Positions 8,675-17,482 of a DNA stretch of 64,000 nt are shown piece by piece. Origin of the DNA: Mycobacterium sp. IS-836 (GTDB lineage Bacteria; Actinomycetota; Actinomycetes; Mycobacteriales; Mycobacteriaceae); the NCBI RefSeq assembly GCF_001954275.1, contig NZ_MBEU01000030.1, forward strand, positions 1-64,000, written 5' to 3'. The number at the start of each line of letters is the position of its first letter. Within the stretch, counting starts at the first letter, position 1. Made by a program: the position numbers and the translations under genes. The notes under the pieces were generated by a model. The model saw only the letters and a program-made list of their open reading frames with translations. It searched no databases and had not been told where the DNA came from.

Positions 8675-10180
8675 ATGAGCATTTCGTTGCTGCTTGAGAT
8701 GGCCGCGTCGAGCAACCCCGATCGCCTTGCCGTCGTCTCCGAAGACGTGCGCCTGACCACGCAGCAGCTGAGCGATCTCGCCGACGGCGGCGCGAGCATC
8801 CTCGCCCGATCCGACGCGAGGCACGTCGTCTACATCGGGACCGGTGGCGCGATGCTGCCGCTGCTCATCTTCGCGGCGGCACGGGCCGGCCTGCCCTTCA
8901 CCCCGCTCAATTACCGGCTTTCGGCCGACGGCATCCAGACGTTGATCGACCGGCTGCCCGATCCGGTGGTGATTGTCGACGACCGCTACCGGGAGATGCT
9001 CGGCGACGCGTCGCCGCGGGTGCTGCTCACCGACGACTTCCTGACGGCCGCGCGCGGCGGGGCGTCCGACTTCGAAGCGGAGTTTGCCGACCCCGACTCC
9101 GTCGCGATCGTCCTCTTCACGTCGGGCACCACGTCGCAGCCCAAGGCCGTCGAACTCTCGCACAACAACCTGACCAGCTACGTCACCGGCACGGTCGAAT
9201 TCGAGTCGGCCGCACCGGATGACGCCGCGCTGATCTGCGTGCCGCCGTATCACATCGCCGGCATCAGCGCCGCCTTGTCAAACCTGTACGCCGGCCGCAA
9301 GATGGTCTATCTGCCCAGCTTCGACCCCGACGAATGGGTGCGGCTGATCAAGGCAGAAAACGTGACCACCGCGACGGTGGTGCCCACGATGCTGGACCGA
9401 ATCGTCACGGTGCTGGAATCCGGCGGTCACGACTTGCCGTCGCTGCGCAACCTGGCCTACGGCGGCTCGAAGGTCGGGCTGCCGCTGGTCCGCCGGGCAC
9501 TCGAACTGCTGCCGCAGGTGGGCTTCGTAAACGCGTACGGCCTGACGGAGACGAGCTCGACGATCGCGGTACTGACCCCCGACGACCACCGCGAGGCGCA
9601 GGCCGCCTCGGCGGCGGGCGTCGCCAGGCGGCTCGGGTCGGTCGGGCGCGCGGTGCCGGGCATCGAGCTGCAGATCCGCGACGAGGACGGCAGGGTGCTC
9701 GGGCCGGGCGAGACCGGCGAGCTGTTCGTGCGCGGCGAGCAGGTCTCCGGCCGCTACACCGGCATCGGCTCGGTGCTCGACGAGAACGGCTGGTTCCCGA
9801 CGCGCGACATCGCCACCCTCGACGAGGACGGCTACCTGTTCATCGGCGGCCGCAGCGACGACACCATCATCCGCGGCGGCGAGAACATCGCGCCCGCCGA
9901 GCTGGAGGAGGTTCTTATCGAGCACCCGCACGTTCGCGACGTCGCGGTGGTCGGCGTCGAGGACCCGCAGTGGGGCCAGGCGATCACCGCGGTGGTGGTG
10001 CCGGCGCCCGGCTGCGTCCCGGACCCCGACGATCTGCGCGAGTACGTCCGCAAAACGTTGCGCGGGTCGCGCACCCCCGACCGGGTAGTCTTTCGCGACG
10101 AGTTGCCAACCACACCCACGGGCAAGGTGCTTCGCCGGGAGATCGTCGAAGAGCTGCGTGCCGCACCGGCCGAGCAGTAA
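8675..10180 (+). CDS. Acyl-CoA synthetase (class I AMP-forming ligase)
   Basis: A 501-residue ANL-family ligase. The P-loop is LFTSGTTSQPKAVE, followed by VNAYGLTETSS (A5), the hinge segment GGRSDDTIIRGGENIAP (A8) and the catalytic lysine in PTTPTGKVLRRE (A10), so all motifs for acyl-adenylate and thioester formation are present. Substrate chain cannot be read. The upstream region carries a TGGGGATCCCCA palindrome before GGATCGAGG and ATG 8675. The 98-residue gene follows after 14 nt, so both are probably co-transcribed. Confidence 0.88.
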   Translation: MSISLLLEMAASSNPDRLAVVSEDVRLTTQQLSDLADGGASILARSDARHVVYIGTGGAMLPLLIFAAARAGLPFTPLNYRLSADGIQTLIDRLPDPVVIVDDRYREMLGDASPRVLLTDDFLTAARGGASDFEAEFADPDSVAIVLFTSGTTSQPKAVELSHNNLTSYVTGTVEFESAAPDDAALICVPPYHIAGISAALSNLYAGRKMVYLPSFDPDEWVRLIKAENVTTATVVPTMLDRIVTVLESGGHDLPSLRNLAYGGSKVGLPLVRRALELLPQVGFVNAYGLTETSSTIAVLTPDDHREAQAASAAGVARRLGSVGRAVPGIELQIRDEDGRVLGPGETGELFVRGEQVSGRYTGIGSVLDENGWFPTRDIATLDEDGYLFIGGRSDDTIIRGGENIAPAELEEVLIEHPHVRDVAVVGVEDPQWGQAITAVVVPAPGCVPDPDDLREYVRKTLRGSRTPDRVVFRDELPTTPTGKVLRREIVEELRAAPAEQ

Positions 10181-10194
10181 GCAGAGGAAAAATC

Positions 10195-10491
10195 ATGATC
10201 AAGAACGGAACCCGCCTGGCCAGTCAGGTGTGTGACACCCAGGTCATCGTCGTCAGAAGCGCCGACAGCCTTGACGACCTGCGTTGCGGGGGTGTGCCGA
10301 TGGTGGAGATCGGGGCCGAGCGGTCGGGCGAACTCGACCCGGCGTTCTCCGACGGCACCGTGATGGGCAAGCGCTATGTCGACGAAACCGGCGCCGAGGT
10401 GCTGGTGACCAAGCCGGGCGCAGGCAGCCTGAGCGTCGGGCAGACCGCGCTTCAGCTCAAAGAGGTCAAGCCGCTACCGGCCAGCGACTGA
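10195..10491 (+). CDS. Small conserved-looking protein of unknown function
   Basis: A 98-residue protein starting at ATG 10195 after AGAGGA, 14 nt downstream of the acyl-CoA synthetase. It has two cysteines, in SQVCDTQVIVV and in DDLRCGGVPM, spaced about 18 residues apart, and a glycine-rich end (KPGAGSLSVGQ). There is no signal peptide or membrane segment. I do not recognise the family. Tight linkage to the ligase suggests an accessory role, possibly as a metal-binding or carrier partner, which is inference only. Confidence 0.6.
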   Translation: MIKNGTRLASQVCDTQVIVVRSADSLDDLRCGGVPMVEIGAERSGELDPAFSDGTVMGKRYVDETGAEVLVTKPGAGSLSVGQTALQLKEVKPLPASD

Positions 10492-10498
10492 GGATCGG

Positions 10499-11134
10499 CT
10501 ACGCCCCGGGAATTCCGTTGCGGCTGACGAATTCCCTTGCCTTGATCAGGAATTCGAGCTGCTCCGCAACCTGGCTCAGCGGTTGCACGCTGCGCGTCGA
10601 GCGGGACAGCACGATCGCACCTTCCAGCGCGGCTATCGACATGACCGCCAGCGACGCTGCGTCGTCGTCGTTGAAGCCATCGTTGGCGAAGGCGTGCGTC
10701 AGGGCGGTGCACCAGCGGCCCAGGATGGCGCCGGCCTCGGCGGAAAGCTTCGGTTCGTCGTCGTCCGAGCCGATGGCCGCCGCCACCACCGGGCAGCCCG
10801 CGGTGAAGTCGCCGTCGGTCAGCAGGCGTTCCCAGTACTCGATGAACTCGCGCAGCAGGGCCTTGGCGCCCCAGCCCGCGGCGTCGTCGATCATGGCGGT
10901 GATGGCATCTCCGGAGTACCGCAGTGCCTCCGCCAGAATCTGGTTGCGGCCTTCGGGGAAGTGGTAATAGACCGAGCCGCGCGGCGCGCCGCTGCGGGCC
11001 AGCACCTCGTCGATCGTCACCCCGGCGGCTCCGCGCTCGCGCATCACCTCAGCGGCGCTGATCAGCATCTTCTTCTTGGTGTCGCACCGCTTGGTCGTAG
11101 CGGTGCCCCGCATGGGGTCGGTGACAGTCGGCAC
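10499..11134 (-). CDS. TetR family regulator (LmrA/YxaF-like)
   Basis: A 211-residue regulator with the helix-turn-helix VTIDEVLARSGAPRGSVYYHF, the sequence type seen in LmrA/YxaF-like TetR proteins. The best start is GTG 11134 (MPTVTDP), because a strong GGAGGAGGT lies at 11141-11149. An in-frame ATG at 11161 overlaps the stop of the 43-codon frame upstream and lacks its own site. It is convergent with the 98-residue gene and probably controls that ligase pair or its own leader operon. Confidence 0.83.
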   Translation of the reverse strand: MPTVTDPMRGTATTKRCDTKKKMLISAAEVMRERGAAGVTIDEVLARSGAPRGSVYYHFPEGRNQILAEALRYSGDAITAMIDDAAGWGAKALLREFIEYWERLLTDGDFTAGCPVVAAAIGSDDDEPKLSAEAGAILGRWCTALTHAFANDGFNDDDAASLAVMSIAALEGAIVLSRSTRSVQPLSQVAEQLEFLIKAREFVSRNGIPGA

Positions 11135-11157
11135 TGCCGTACCTCCTCCGGCCGGCG

Positions 11158-11289
11158 TCATGCAGCGTGCGAGTGCCGCGGTACCGGCCAGTGCAGGTTG
11201 CGGGGGCTGAACCGGAACGAGCGGCGCTTGAGGTCAGGCATCTCGCGGGTGTACTGATAGCCAGCGACGTTGAGCTCGATAATCCACAT
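11158..11289 (-). CDS. Possible 43-residue small protein upstream of TetR
   Basis: A short frame from ATG 11289, preceded by GGGAGAA at good spacing, encoding MWIIELNVAGYQYTREMPDL and a basic, His/Pro-rich end. Its TGA overlaps an ATG in the TetR frame (ATGA), and the TetR ribosome site lies just downstream. It is below the size usually annotated. Good initiation signals and position suggest either a real small protein or a leader peptide. I do not recognise it. Confidence 0.5.
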   Translation of the reverse strand: MWIIELNVAGYQYTREMPDLKRRSFRFSPRNLHWPVPRHSHAA

Positions 11290-11316
11290 GATTTTCTCCC
11301 GGCCTGGGTGCGGCCC

Positions 11317-11369
11317 ATGATTATGCTGAGAATCATATAAGACATCGGTCAAGTAAGCAAGTTTTATTC
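11317..11369 (-). promoter_or_regulatory. Promoter with overlapping inverted repeat for the small ORF-TetR operon
   Basis: On the minus strand a TTGCTT box and a TATGAT box are 17 nt apart, upstream of ATG 11289. An inverted repeat with arms ATGATT and AATCAT (11317-11336) overlaps the TATGAT box, the arrangement expected for repression by the TetR product. The stretch 11370-11489, up to the next gene, is locally AT-rich and shows no other clear signal. Confidence 0.5.
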
Positions 11370-11495
11370 CCTATATAAACCCTGCAACACGATGAATGGC
11401 GTATCGGGGCCGGGGCGGGCGTTTCATGACAGGAAGGTAACCGTAGCGTTTTATGGTGTATTGCATAATTTCTCGCCCTGCGATTCACTGTGACG

Positions 11496-12290
11496 ATGGC
11501 GCTACCAAACCTCGACACCGTGTCCCTCGAGCGCGACGGGCACGTCCTGCTGATCGGCCTGAACCGGCCGCATAAACGCAACGCCTTCGACCGGGCGATG
11601 CTTGCCGACCTGGCCCGCGCTTACGCGGTGCTGGAATCCGACCCGGCGGTGTGGGCCGGCGTGCTGTTCGCGCACGGCGACCACTTCACCGCCGGTCTAG
11701 ACCTCGTCGACGTCGGCCCGGGCATCGCGGCCGGGCAGAGCCCGGTGCCCGAAGACGGCCGGGACCCCTGGCGGCTGGACGGCGCGTGGACCACCCCGCT
11801 GGTCGCGGTCGCCCAAGGCTGGTGCATGACGTTGGGCATCGAATTGCTGCTCGCGGCCGACATCCGCATCGCGGCGGTCGGAACGCGATTCACCCAGCTC
11901 GAGGTGCGGCGCGGCATCTACCCCTTCGGCGGCGCGACCATCCGGCTGCCCGGCGAGGCGGGGTGGGGCAATGCCATGCGCTGGCTGCTCACCGGCGACG
12001 AGTTCGACGCCGCCGAGGCCCATCGCATCGGGTTGGTCCAGGAAGTGGCCGACGACCCGGCGGCGGCGTTGGCCCGGGCGCGCGAGATCGCGCACACCAT
12101 CGCCGACCGCGCCGCGCCGCTGGGGGTGCGCGCCACGCTCGCCTCGGCGCACCTGGCCCGCCGCGAAGGCGAGGCGGCGGCCGTCGGTCGGCTACGGTCC
12201 GCCGTCGCCGAGCTGTTCGCAAGTGAGGACGCCGCCGAGGGCGTGCAGTCGTTCGTCGAACGGCGGCAGGCCCGGTTCGTCGGCCGCTAG
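11496..12290 (+). CDS. Enoyl-CoA hydratase/isomerase (crotonase) family protein
   Basis: A 264-residue crotonase. The oxyanion segment is GDHFTAGLDLVDV and the second loop is GWCMTLGIELLLAADIRIA. Glutamates sit at both hydratase positions (GIEL and LEVRRGIYPFGG), so hydratase activity is possible. It is a different subfamily from echA1, with an insertion carrying AAGQSPVPEDGRDPW that is typical of crotonases annotated only generically. ATG 11496 or GTG 11490 could start it; neither has a strong ribosome site. It is convergent with the aldehyde dehydrogenase. Confidence 0.82.
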   Translation: MALPNLDTVSLERDGHVLLIGLNRPHKRNAFDRAMLADLARAYAVLESDPAVWAGVLFAHGDHFTAGLDLVDVGPGIAAGQSPVPEDGRDPWRLDGAWTTPLVAVAQGWCMTLGIELLLAADIRIAAVGTRFTQLEVRRGIYPFGGATIRLPGEAGWGNAMRWLLTGDEFDAAEAHRIGLVQEVADDPAAALARAREIAHTIADRAAPLGVRATLASAHLARREGEAAAVGRLRSAVAELFASEDAAEGVQSFVERRQARFVGR

Positions 12291-12300
12291 CGCGCTCGAC

Positions 12301-12318
12301 CGTGCGGCTCGCCGCACG
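12301..12318. terminator. Hairpin between convergent genes
   Basis: A perfect 7-bp stem, CGTGCGG-ctcg-CCGCACG, lies in the 43 nt between the convergent crotonase and aldehyde dehydrogenase stops. There is no U-run, as is common for mycobacterial terminators. It could serve both directions. Confidence 0.5.
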
Positions 12319-12333
12319 CTCGGCGTGGAAGCG

Positions 12334-13803
12334 TCAGCTCTCTAGGGTGTAGCCCATCGGCATCAGCACGCTCTTCTGCTGCGTGAAGTGCTCGACGCCT
12401 TCCGGTCCGTTCTCCCGGCCGATGCCCGAGTTCTTGTAGCCGCCGAACGGGCAGCAGGGGTCGAACGCGTACCAGTTGATCGCGTAGGTGCCGGTGCGGA
12501 TCTTCTCCGAAATCTCAATGCCCTTAGGGATGTCGGACGTCCACACGCTGCCGGCCAGGCCGTACACCGAGTCGTTGGCGATCTTGATCGCGTCCTCCTC
12601 GGTGTCGTAGGGGACGATGGACAGGACCGGCCCGAAGATTTCCTCTTGGGCGATCGTCATCTTGTTGTCGACGTCGGCGAAGACCGTGGGCTGCACGAAG
12701 AAACCCTTGTCCAGTCCCTCGGGCCGGCCGCCACCGCACATCAGCCGCGCGCCCTCCTCGATGCCCTTGGCGATGTAGCCCTCGACGCGGGCGCGCTGCT
12801 TCTCCGAGATCAGCGACCCGATCTGGGCGGCCGGGTCGGACGGCGTGCCGACCGGCAACGCTTGCACGAAAGTGCTTACCGCATCGACGATTTCGTCGTA
12901 GCGCGACCGTGGTGCCAGGATCCGGGTCTGCGCGACGCAGGCCTGCCCGGTGTTCATGATCCCGGAGAACACCAGCATCGGGATTGCCGCGGCCAGGTCG
13001 ACGTCCTCGAGGACGATGGCCGCCGATTTACCGCCGAGCTCCAGGGTGCACGGCTTGAGCGCCTCGGCGGCGCGGCGGCCGATTTCCTTGCCGACCCCCG
13101 AACTGCCGGTGAAGGTGAACAGGTCGATATCGGGGTTCGACGTCAGTGCCTGCCCGGTCTCGATGCCGCCCGGCACCACGGACAGCACCCCCTCGGGCAG
13201 GCCGGCCTCGGCGAACACCTCCGCCAAAGCATTTGTGCTCAAAGGGGTTTCGGCAGCGGGCTTGAGCACCACCGTGCAGCCGGCCAGCAGCGCCGGACCC
13301 AGCTTGTTGACGGCGAGGAACAGCGGGACGTTCCATGCCACGATCGCGCCCACAACGCCGATCGGCTCACGGTGGACGATGCTCTGCCCGTAGCCGCCGG
13401 TGCGGATCTCTTTCCACTTGACCTGATCGACGGCGGGTCCGGCGAAGAAGTTCAAGGCGCCGATCGAGCTCATCCAGTGCATCGTCTCGACGGTGGTCGG
13501 CGGTTGGCCGGTCTCGTCGCCGAGCAGCTTGGTGAATTGGTCCTTACGCTCCTCCATCAGCTTGAGCGCGCCCGCGATAACGGCCGCGCGCTCCTTCGGT
13601 GGCGTGGTGGGCCACGGGCCGTTGTCGAATGCCGCGCGGGCCGCGGCCACGGCCGCGTCGACGTCGGCCGCCGCCGCCAGCGGCACCTTGCCGACGTATT
13701 CACCGGTGGCCGGGCAGTGCACCTCGATGACCTGGTCGGTCGACGGCTCGGTCCACTTGCCGCCGATGAAAAGCTTGTCGTACTCCGTTGTCGCGTCGCT
13801 CAT
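12334..13803 (-). CDS. NAD(P)-dependent aldehyde dehydrogenase (Rv0223c-like)
   Basis: A 489-residue ALDH superfamily enzyme. Motifs are in order: AWNVPLFLAVNK, FTGSSGVGKEI for the dinucleotide, catalytic Glu in LELGGKSA, nucleophilic Cys in NTGQACVAQ, and EEIFGPVLS. It oxidises an aldehyde to the acid; the substrate is unknown. Start ATG 13803 gives MSDATTEYDKLFIGGKW, matching the family N-terminus; an in-frame extension upstream is not homologous. The methyltransferase gene lies 45 nt upstream on the same strand. Confidence 0.9.
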   Translation of the reverse strand: MSDATTEYDKLFIGGKWTEPSTDQVIEVHCPATGEYVGKVPLAAAADVDAAVAAARAAFDNGPWPTTPPKERAAVIAGALKLMEERKDQFTKLLGDETGQPPTTVETMHWMSSIGALNFFAGPAVDQVKWKEIRTGGYGQSIVHREPIGVVGAIVAWNVPLFLAVNKLGPALLAGCTVVLKPAAETPLSTNALAEVFAEAGLPEGVLSVVPGGIETGQALTSNPDIDLFTFTGSSGVGKEIGRRAAEALKPCTLELGGKSAAIVLEDVDLAAAIPMLVFSGIMNTGQACVAQTRILAPRSRYDEIVDAVSTFVQALPVGTPSDPAAQIGSLISEKQRARVEGYIAKGIEEGARLMCGGGRPEGLDKGFFVQPTVFADVDNKMTIAQEEIFGPVLSIVPYDTEEDAIKIANDSVYGLAGSVWTSDIPKGIEISEKIRTGTYAINWYAFDPCCPFGGYKNSGIGRENGPEGVEHFTQQKSVLMPMGYTLES

Positions 13804-13848
13804 GGGCGCCACCCTACCCAAGCCGACGCAAAACGAGAACATGTTCCA

Positions 13849-14625
13849 TTATCGAGGTACGAGCACCAGCACAAGATTGCTCACCAGGAACTCGCGCAGC
13901 ACCGGCACCCGCGTCATCCACCAGGCCCATCGGGGGTGGTAGCGGGGGAATGCGGCGAGCGCGGCGCCGGTACTGGCCGCCCACGTCAGCCCGTCGGCGG
14001 CGGACACCGCGAACAACGACGACCCGTAGTCGTTTTTGGCCGGATGGCCGTGTTTGCGGACATAGCGGGCGGCGGCGCGCTGCCCGCCCAGGTAGTGGCT
14101 CAGGCCCATCTCGTGCCCACCGAACGGGCCGAGCCAGACGGTGTAAGACAGCACCACCAGCCCGCCCGGCTTGGTCACCCGCAGCATCTCGGCGCCGAGC
14201 TGCCATGGTCGCGGCACGTGCTCGGCGACATTGGACGACAGGCAGATGTCCACCGAGTCGTCGGCGAAGGGCAGCGCCAGGCCCGACGCCCGGACGAAGG
14301 TGTCCGCCGGGTTCCCGCCGAAAGCCGGTCCGGCCGCGTGCATCTCGCTTTCGTCGGGTTCCACGCCGATGTAGCGGACACCGGCGTCGCCGAACGCGGC
14401 CGCGAAATATCCCGGCCCGCCACCGACGTCGAGCACCGTGCGCCCGACCGGACGTTCGCCGCGGACGCCCAGCCACAGGTCGCTCACCATCGCGGCGGTG
14501 TCGGCCGCGAGCGTGCCATAGAAGCGCGCCGGATCGCGCCGCTCGTAGCGGAATTCCGACAGCAGCCGCACCGAGCGGGCCAGGGTTGCGCGCCGCGCGA
14601 AAACGTCGGTGACGGCCACCGCCAT
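13849..14625 (-). CDS. Class I SAM methyltransferase (Rv0224c-like)
   Basis: A 258-residue methyltransferase with motif I VLDVGGGPGYFAAAF, an acidic YIGVEPDES strand end, and the post-motif SVDICLSSNVAEHVPRPW followed by LRVTKPGGLVVLSY. This is the Methyltransf_11 pattern; the acceptor is unknown, though the neighbouring glycosyltransferase and envelope genes suggest a cell-wall glycan or lipid. ATG 14625 or the GTG four codons later could initiate. It is divergent from the glycosyltransferase, with only 39 nt between. Confidence 0.87.
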   Translation of the reverse strand: MAVAVTDVFARRATLARSVRLLSEFRYERRDPARFYGTLAADTAAMVSDLWLGVRGERPVGRTVLDVGGGPGYFAAAFGDAGVRYIGVEPDESEMHAAGPAFGGNPADTFVRASGLALPFADDSVDICLSSNVAEHVPRPWQLGAEMLRVTKPGGLVVLSYTVWLGPFGGHEMGLSHYLGGQRAAARYVRKHGHPAKNDYGSSLFAVSAADGLTWAASTGAALAAFPRYHPRWAWWMTRVPVLREFLVSNLVLVLVPR

Positions 14626-14664
14626 ACCCTACGCAGCGTCGTCGCCAGGCTAGGCTGACCGGTA

Positions 14665-15819
14665 ATGTCTGCCCTCCGCTCCGTGCTGCTGCTGTGCTGG
14701 CGCGACACCGGCCACCCGCAGGGCGGCGGCAGCGAGGCCTACCTGCAGCGCATCGGAGCGCAGCTGGCCGCCTCGGGAGTAGCCGTCACACTCCGCACCG
14801 CCCGCTATCCGGACGCGCCGCGCCATGAGGTTGTCGACGGCGTGCGGATCAGCCGCGCGGGTGGCCGCTACTCGGTGTATCTGTGGGCGCTGCTGGCCAT
14901 GGCGCTGGCCCGGCTAGGGCTCGGTCCGCTCCGCCGGGTGCGCCCAGACGTGGTCGTCGATACCCAGAACGGCCTGCCGTTCCTTGCCCGGCTGCTCTAC
15001 GGCCGCAGGGTGGTGGTGCTGGTGCACCACTGCCATCGCGAGCAGTGGCCGGTGGCCGGGCCGGTGCTGGGCCGGCTGGGCTGGTTCGTCGAGTCGACGC
15101 TGTCGCCCAGGGTGAACCGGAGCAACCAGTACGTGACGGTGTCGCTGCCCTCGGCCCGCGATCTGGTCGCCCTAGGGGTGGACAACGAGCGCATCGCGGT
15201 GGTGCGCAACGGCCTCGACGAGGCGCCGCCGCAGTCGTTGTCCGGCCCCCGCGCGGACGCGCCGCGGGTCGTGGTGCTGTCGCGGCTGGTGCCGCACAAG
15301 CAGATCGAGGATGCGCTGAACGTCGTCGCCGCCCTGCGGCCGCGGGTACCGGGCCTGCATCTCGACATCGTCGGCGACGGCTGGTGGCGGGAGCGACTGG
15401 TCGACCACGCGCACGCGCTCGGCCTTTCCGGCGCGGTGACCTTCCACGGCCACGTCGACGACGTGACCAAACACCATGTGCTGCAACGCTCTTGGGTGCA
15501 CGTGCTGCCGTCGCGCAAGGAGGGCTGGGGCCTGGCGGTGGTCGAGGCGGCCCAGCACCGGGTGCCCACCATCGGCTACCGATCCTCCGGCGGGCTGTCC
15601 GACTCGATCGTGGACGGCGTGACCGGGGTGTTGGTGGACACTCGGGCCGAGCTGGTGGATCGGCTCGAGCGGCTGCTCTGCGATCCCGTGCTGCGTGACC
15701 AGCTAGGCGCCAAGGCGCAAACGCGCAGCGGCGAATTCTCCTGGACGCAAAGTGCCGATGCGATGCGCACCGTGCTCGAAGCGGTGCGCGCCGGCGAGTT
15801 CGTCAGCGGCGTCGTCTGA
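14665..15819 (+). CDS. GT4 family glycosyltransferase (Rv0225-like)
   Basis: A 384-residue GT-B glycosyltransferase. The N-terminal domain opens with VLLLCWRDTGHPQGGGSEAYL, where the glycine-rich loop binds the acceptor or nucleotide. The C-terminal domain has VVVLSRLVPHKQ and the EX7E motif in RKEGWGLAVVEA, which holds the donor sugar. It is retaining and cytoplasmic-facing; sugar and acceptor are unknown, but the locus is envelope-related. Its last 17 nt overlap the convergent membrane protein gene. Confidence 0.87.
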   Translation: MSALRSVLLLCWRDTGHPQGGGSEAYLQRIGAQLAASGVAVTLRTARYPDAPRHEVVDGVRISRAGGRYSVYLWALLAMALARLGLGPLRRVRPDVVVDTQNGLPFLARLLYGRRVVVLVHHCHREQWPVAGPVLGRLGWFVESTLSPRVNRSNQYVTVSLPSARDLVALGVDNERIAVVRNGLDEAPPQSLSGPRADAPRVVVLSRLVPHKQIEDALNVVAALRPRVPGLHLDIVGDGWWRERLVDHAHALGLSGAVTFHGHVDDVTKHHVLQRSWVHVLPSRKEGWGLAVVEAAQHRVPTIGYRSSGGLSDSIVDGVTGVLVDTRAELVDRLERLLCDPVLRDQLGAKAQTRSGEFSWTQSADAMRTVLEAVRAGEFVSGVV

Positions 15820-17473
15820 CTCGGCGGACCCCAGCGCCGGCGGAGCCGACGATCAGCAACGCCAGCCAACCCAGATGCGCGATCACGGCCGCCCGGCGGC
15901 GACCGGCGGACACACCGGCGGTGTCGCCGCCGATCCGATACAGGGCGAGTTCGTCGTCGCGGAAGACCGGTGTCAGCGCGCCGAGGGTGCGGGCGGACGC
16001 GCCCATGTCACCGGCGCTGTCCGATTCGACGACCAACCACCCGACGCCGCCCGCGGCCACCGCGGCACGATCCGGCCCCGCCAGCAGCAACTGCTGCACC
16101 GCCCGGGCGTGGTTGCCCTCGCCGGGAACCGTCACCCCGGAGATGGCCAGGTCACCGGTCATCAGCACGTCGGCGCGCACCCAGCGGGGCAGCGGATCGA
16201 GCACCGGCGCCGGGCCGGACCAAGGGAAGCGGCGCATGGTGCCGGCGGGCAGTACGGCGACGGTCCGCGGGTCGGCGTTGATCGCCGACGCCACCGCGGC
16301 CCAGCCGGGCGGGTAGCGCACCGGCTCGACCCTGCCCCACACGCCCCAGGCCAGGTCGGGCAGCGCCAGGATGAGCGCGAGGCAGCAGACCAGCGCCCCC
16401 TGCGCCGGCCGCAGCCACCGGCGCAGGGTCACCACCGAGCCGGCACCCGCCAGCGCGTATCCGGGCAGGGCAAGCCCCACCCACTTCTGCCCGTCGCGCA
16501 GCACCCCGAACCCGGGCGCGGCATCGATCACCGCGCGCAGCGCGTGCAGGCCTGGACCGGTCGCCAGCGCGGCGGGCACCAGCACCGACACCGCCGCCAG
16601 CACCAGCAGCGGCGCGATCGCCCGCCGGCGCGCCACCGCCGACAGCCCGGCCACCACGATCCCCAGCAGCACAGCCGCCGAGGACACCGCGAAAAGCGTT
16701 GTCCGCGAAGCGGGTACGGCTTCGCCGTTCCAGATACCACCCAGACTGGCCAGACTGAAGAGCGTGCCGAGACCGGGCTCGGCGCGCGGCGCGAACGCGG
16801 TGACCCCGAGCGCATTTTGCGCGCCCCACGGCGAGCCCAGCGCGGACGCGGTCAGCCAGGGCAGCGCGGCCACCGCCGCGACAGCCAAAGTCGTTGCGGC
16901 GCAGACCCAGCGCGGCCAGCCGGGACCGGGTGCGGCCACGCAGACGAGCCCGACCGTCGCGGCCAACATCAACCCGGTGGGCGTCAGCCCGGCCAGCGCG
17001 ATCCAGAAGATCAAACCGAAGGCGGCGCCGCCGACGAAGCGAACCCTCAGCATTGCCGTCGCGACCCAGGGCAGGCAGCCGTAGCCGACCAGCAGGCTCC
17101 AGTGGCCCTGCAAAAGCCGTTCGGCGACATAGGGATTCCAGATCGCCAACGTAATCGCGACGAACTGCCCGGCAGCGCCCGCGTCGGGCAGTGCGGTCTC
17201 AACGAGCCGGGCCGCACCCCATCCCGCGAGCCACAGCCCCGCGACGAGCAGCGCCTTTACCACCACGCCGCCGTCGACCACGTGCGAGGCCAGCGCCACC
17301 GCAAAATCTTGCGGCGTCGCCCGCGGCGCCGCCGTCAAACCCAGCGCGCTGTCGGACAGGTAGGACCGCGGCGTCGACACCGCGTCGCGCAGCAGCAGGT
17401 ATCCGGGCTTCAGCAGCGGCCCAGCCACCAGGAGCGCCAAGGCCAGCGCATACCCCGGCCGGGTCCAACGCAC
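15803..17473 (-). CDS. Polytopic membrane protein (Rv0226c-like)
   Basis: A 556-residue protein with about a dozen hydrophobic helices, starting MRWTRPGYALALALLVAGPL. It carries an early extracytoplasmic loop (LSDSALGLTAAPRATPQDF) and ends in a basic RRVRRRR tail after a last helix. The layout resembles GT-C-type glycosyltransferases or related envelope proteins, but I see no diagnostic acidic motif. It begins 9 nt after the DUF3068 gene on the same strand, so the two are one transcription unit. Confidence 0.78.
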   Translation of the reverse strand: MRWTRPGYALALALLVAGPLLKPGYLLLRDAVSTPRSYLSDSALGLTAAPRATPQDFAVALASHVVDGGVVVKALLVAGLWLAGWGAARLVETALPDAGAAGQFVAITLAIWNPYVAERLLQGHWSLLVGYGCLPWVATAMLRVRFVGGAAFGLIFWIALAGLTPTGLMLAATVGLVCVAAPGPGWPRWVCAATTLAVAAVAALPWLTASALGSPWGAQNALGVTAFAPRAEPGLGTLFSLASLGGIWNGEAVPASRTTLFAVSSAAVLLGIVVAGLSAVARRRAIAPLLVLAAVSVLVPAALATGPGLHALRAVIDAAPGFGVLRDGQKWVGLALPGYALAGAGSVVTLRRWLRPAQGALVCCLALILALPDLAWGVWGRVEPVRYPPGWAAVASAINADPRTVAVLPAGTMRRFPWSGPAPVLDPLPRWVRADVLMTGDLAISGVTVPGEGNHARAVQQLLLAGPDRAAVAAGGVGWLVVESDSAGDMGASARTLGALTPVFRDDELALYRIGGDTAGVSAGRRRAAVIAHLGWLALLIVGSAGAGVRRVRRRR

Positions 17474-17482
17474 GTCGGGAAG

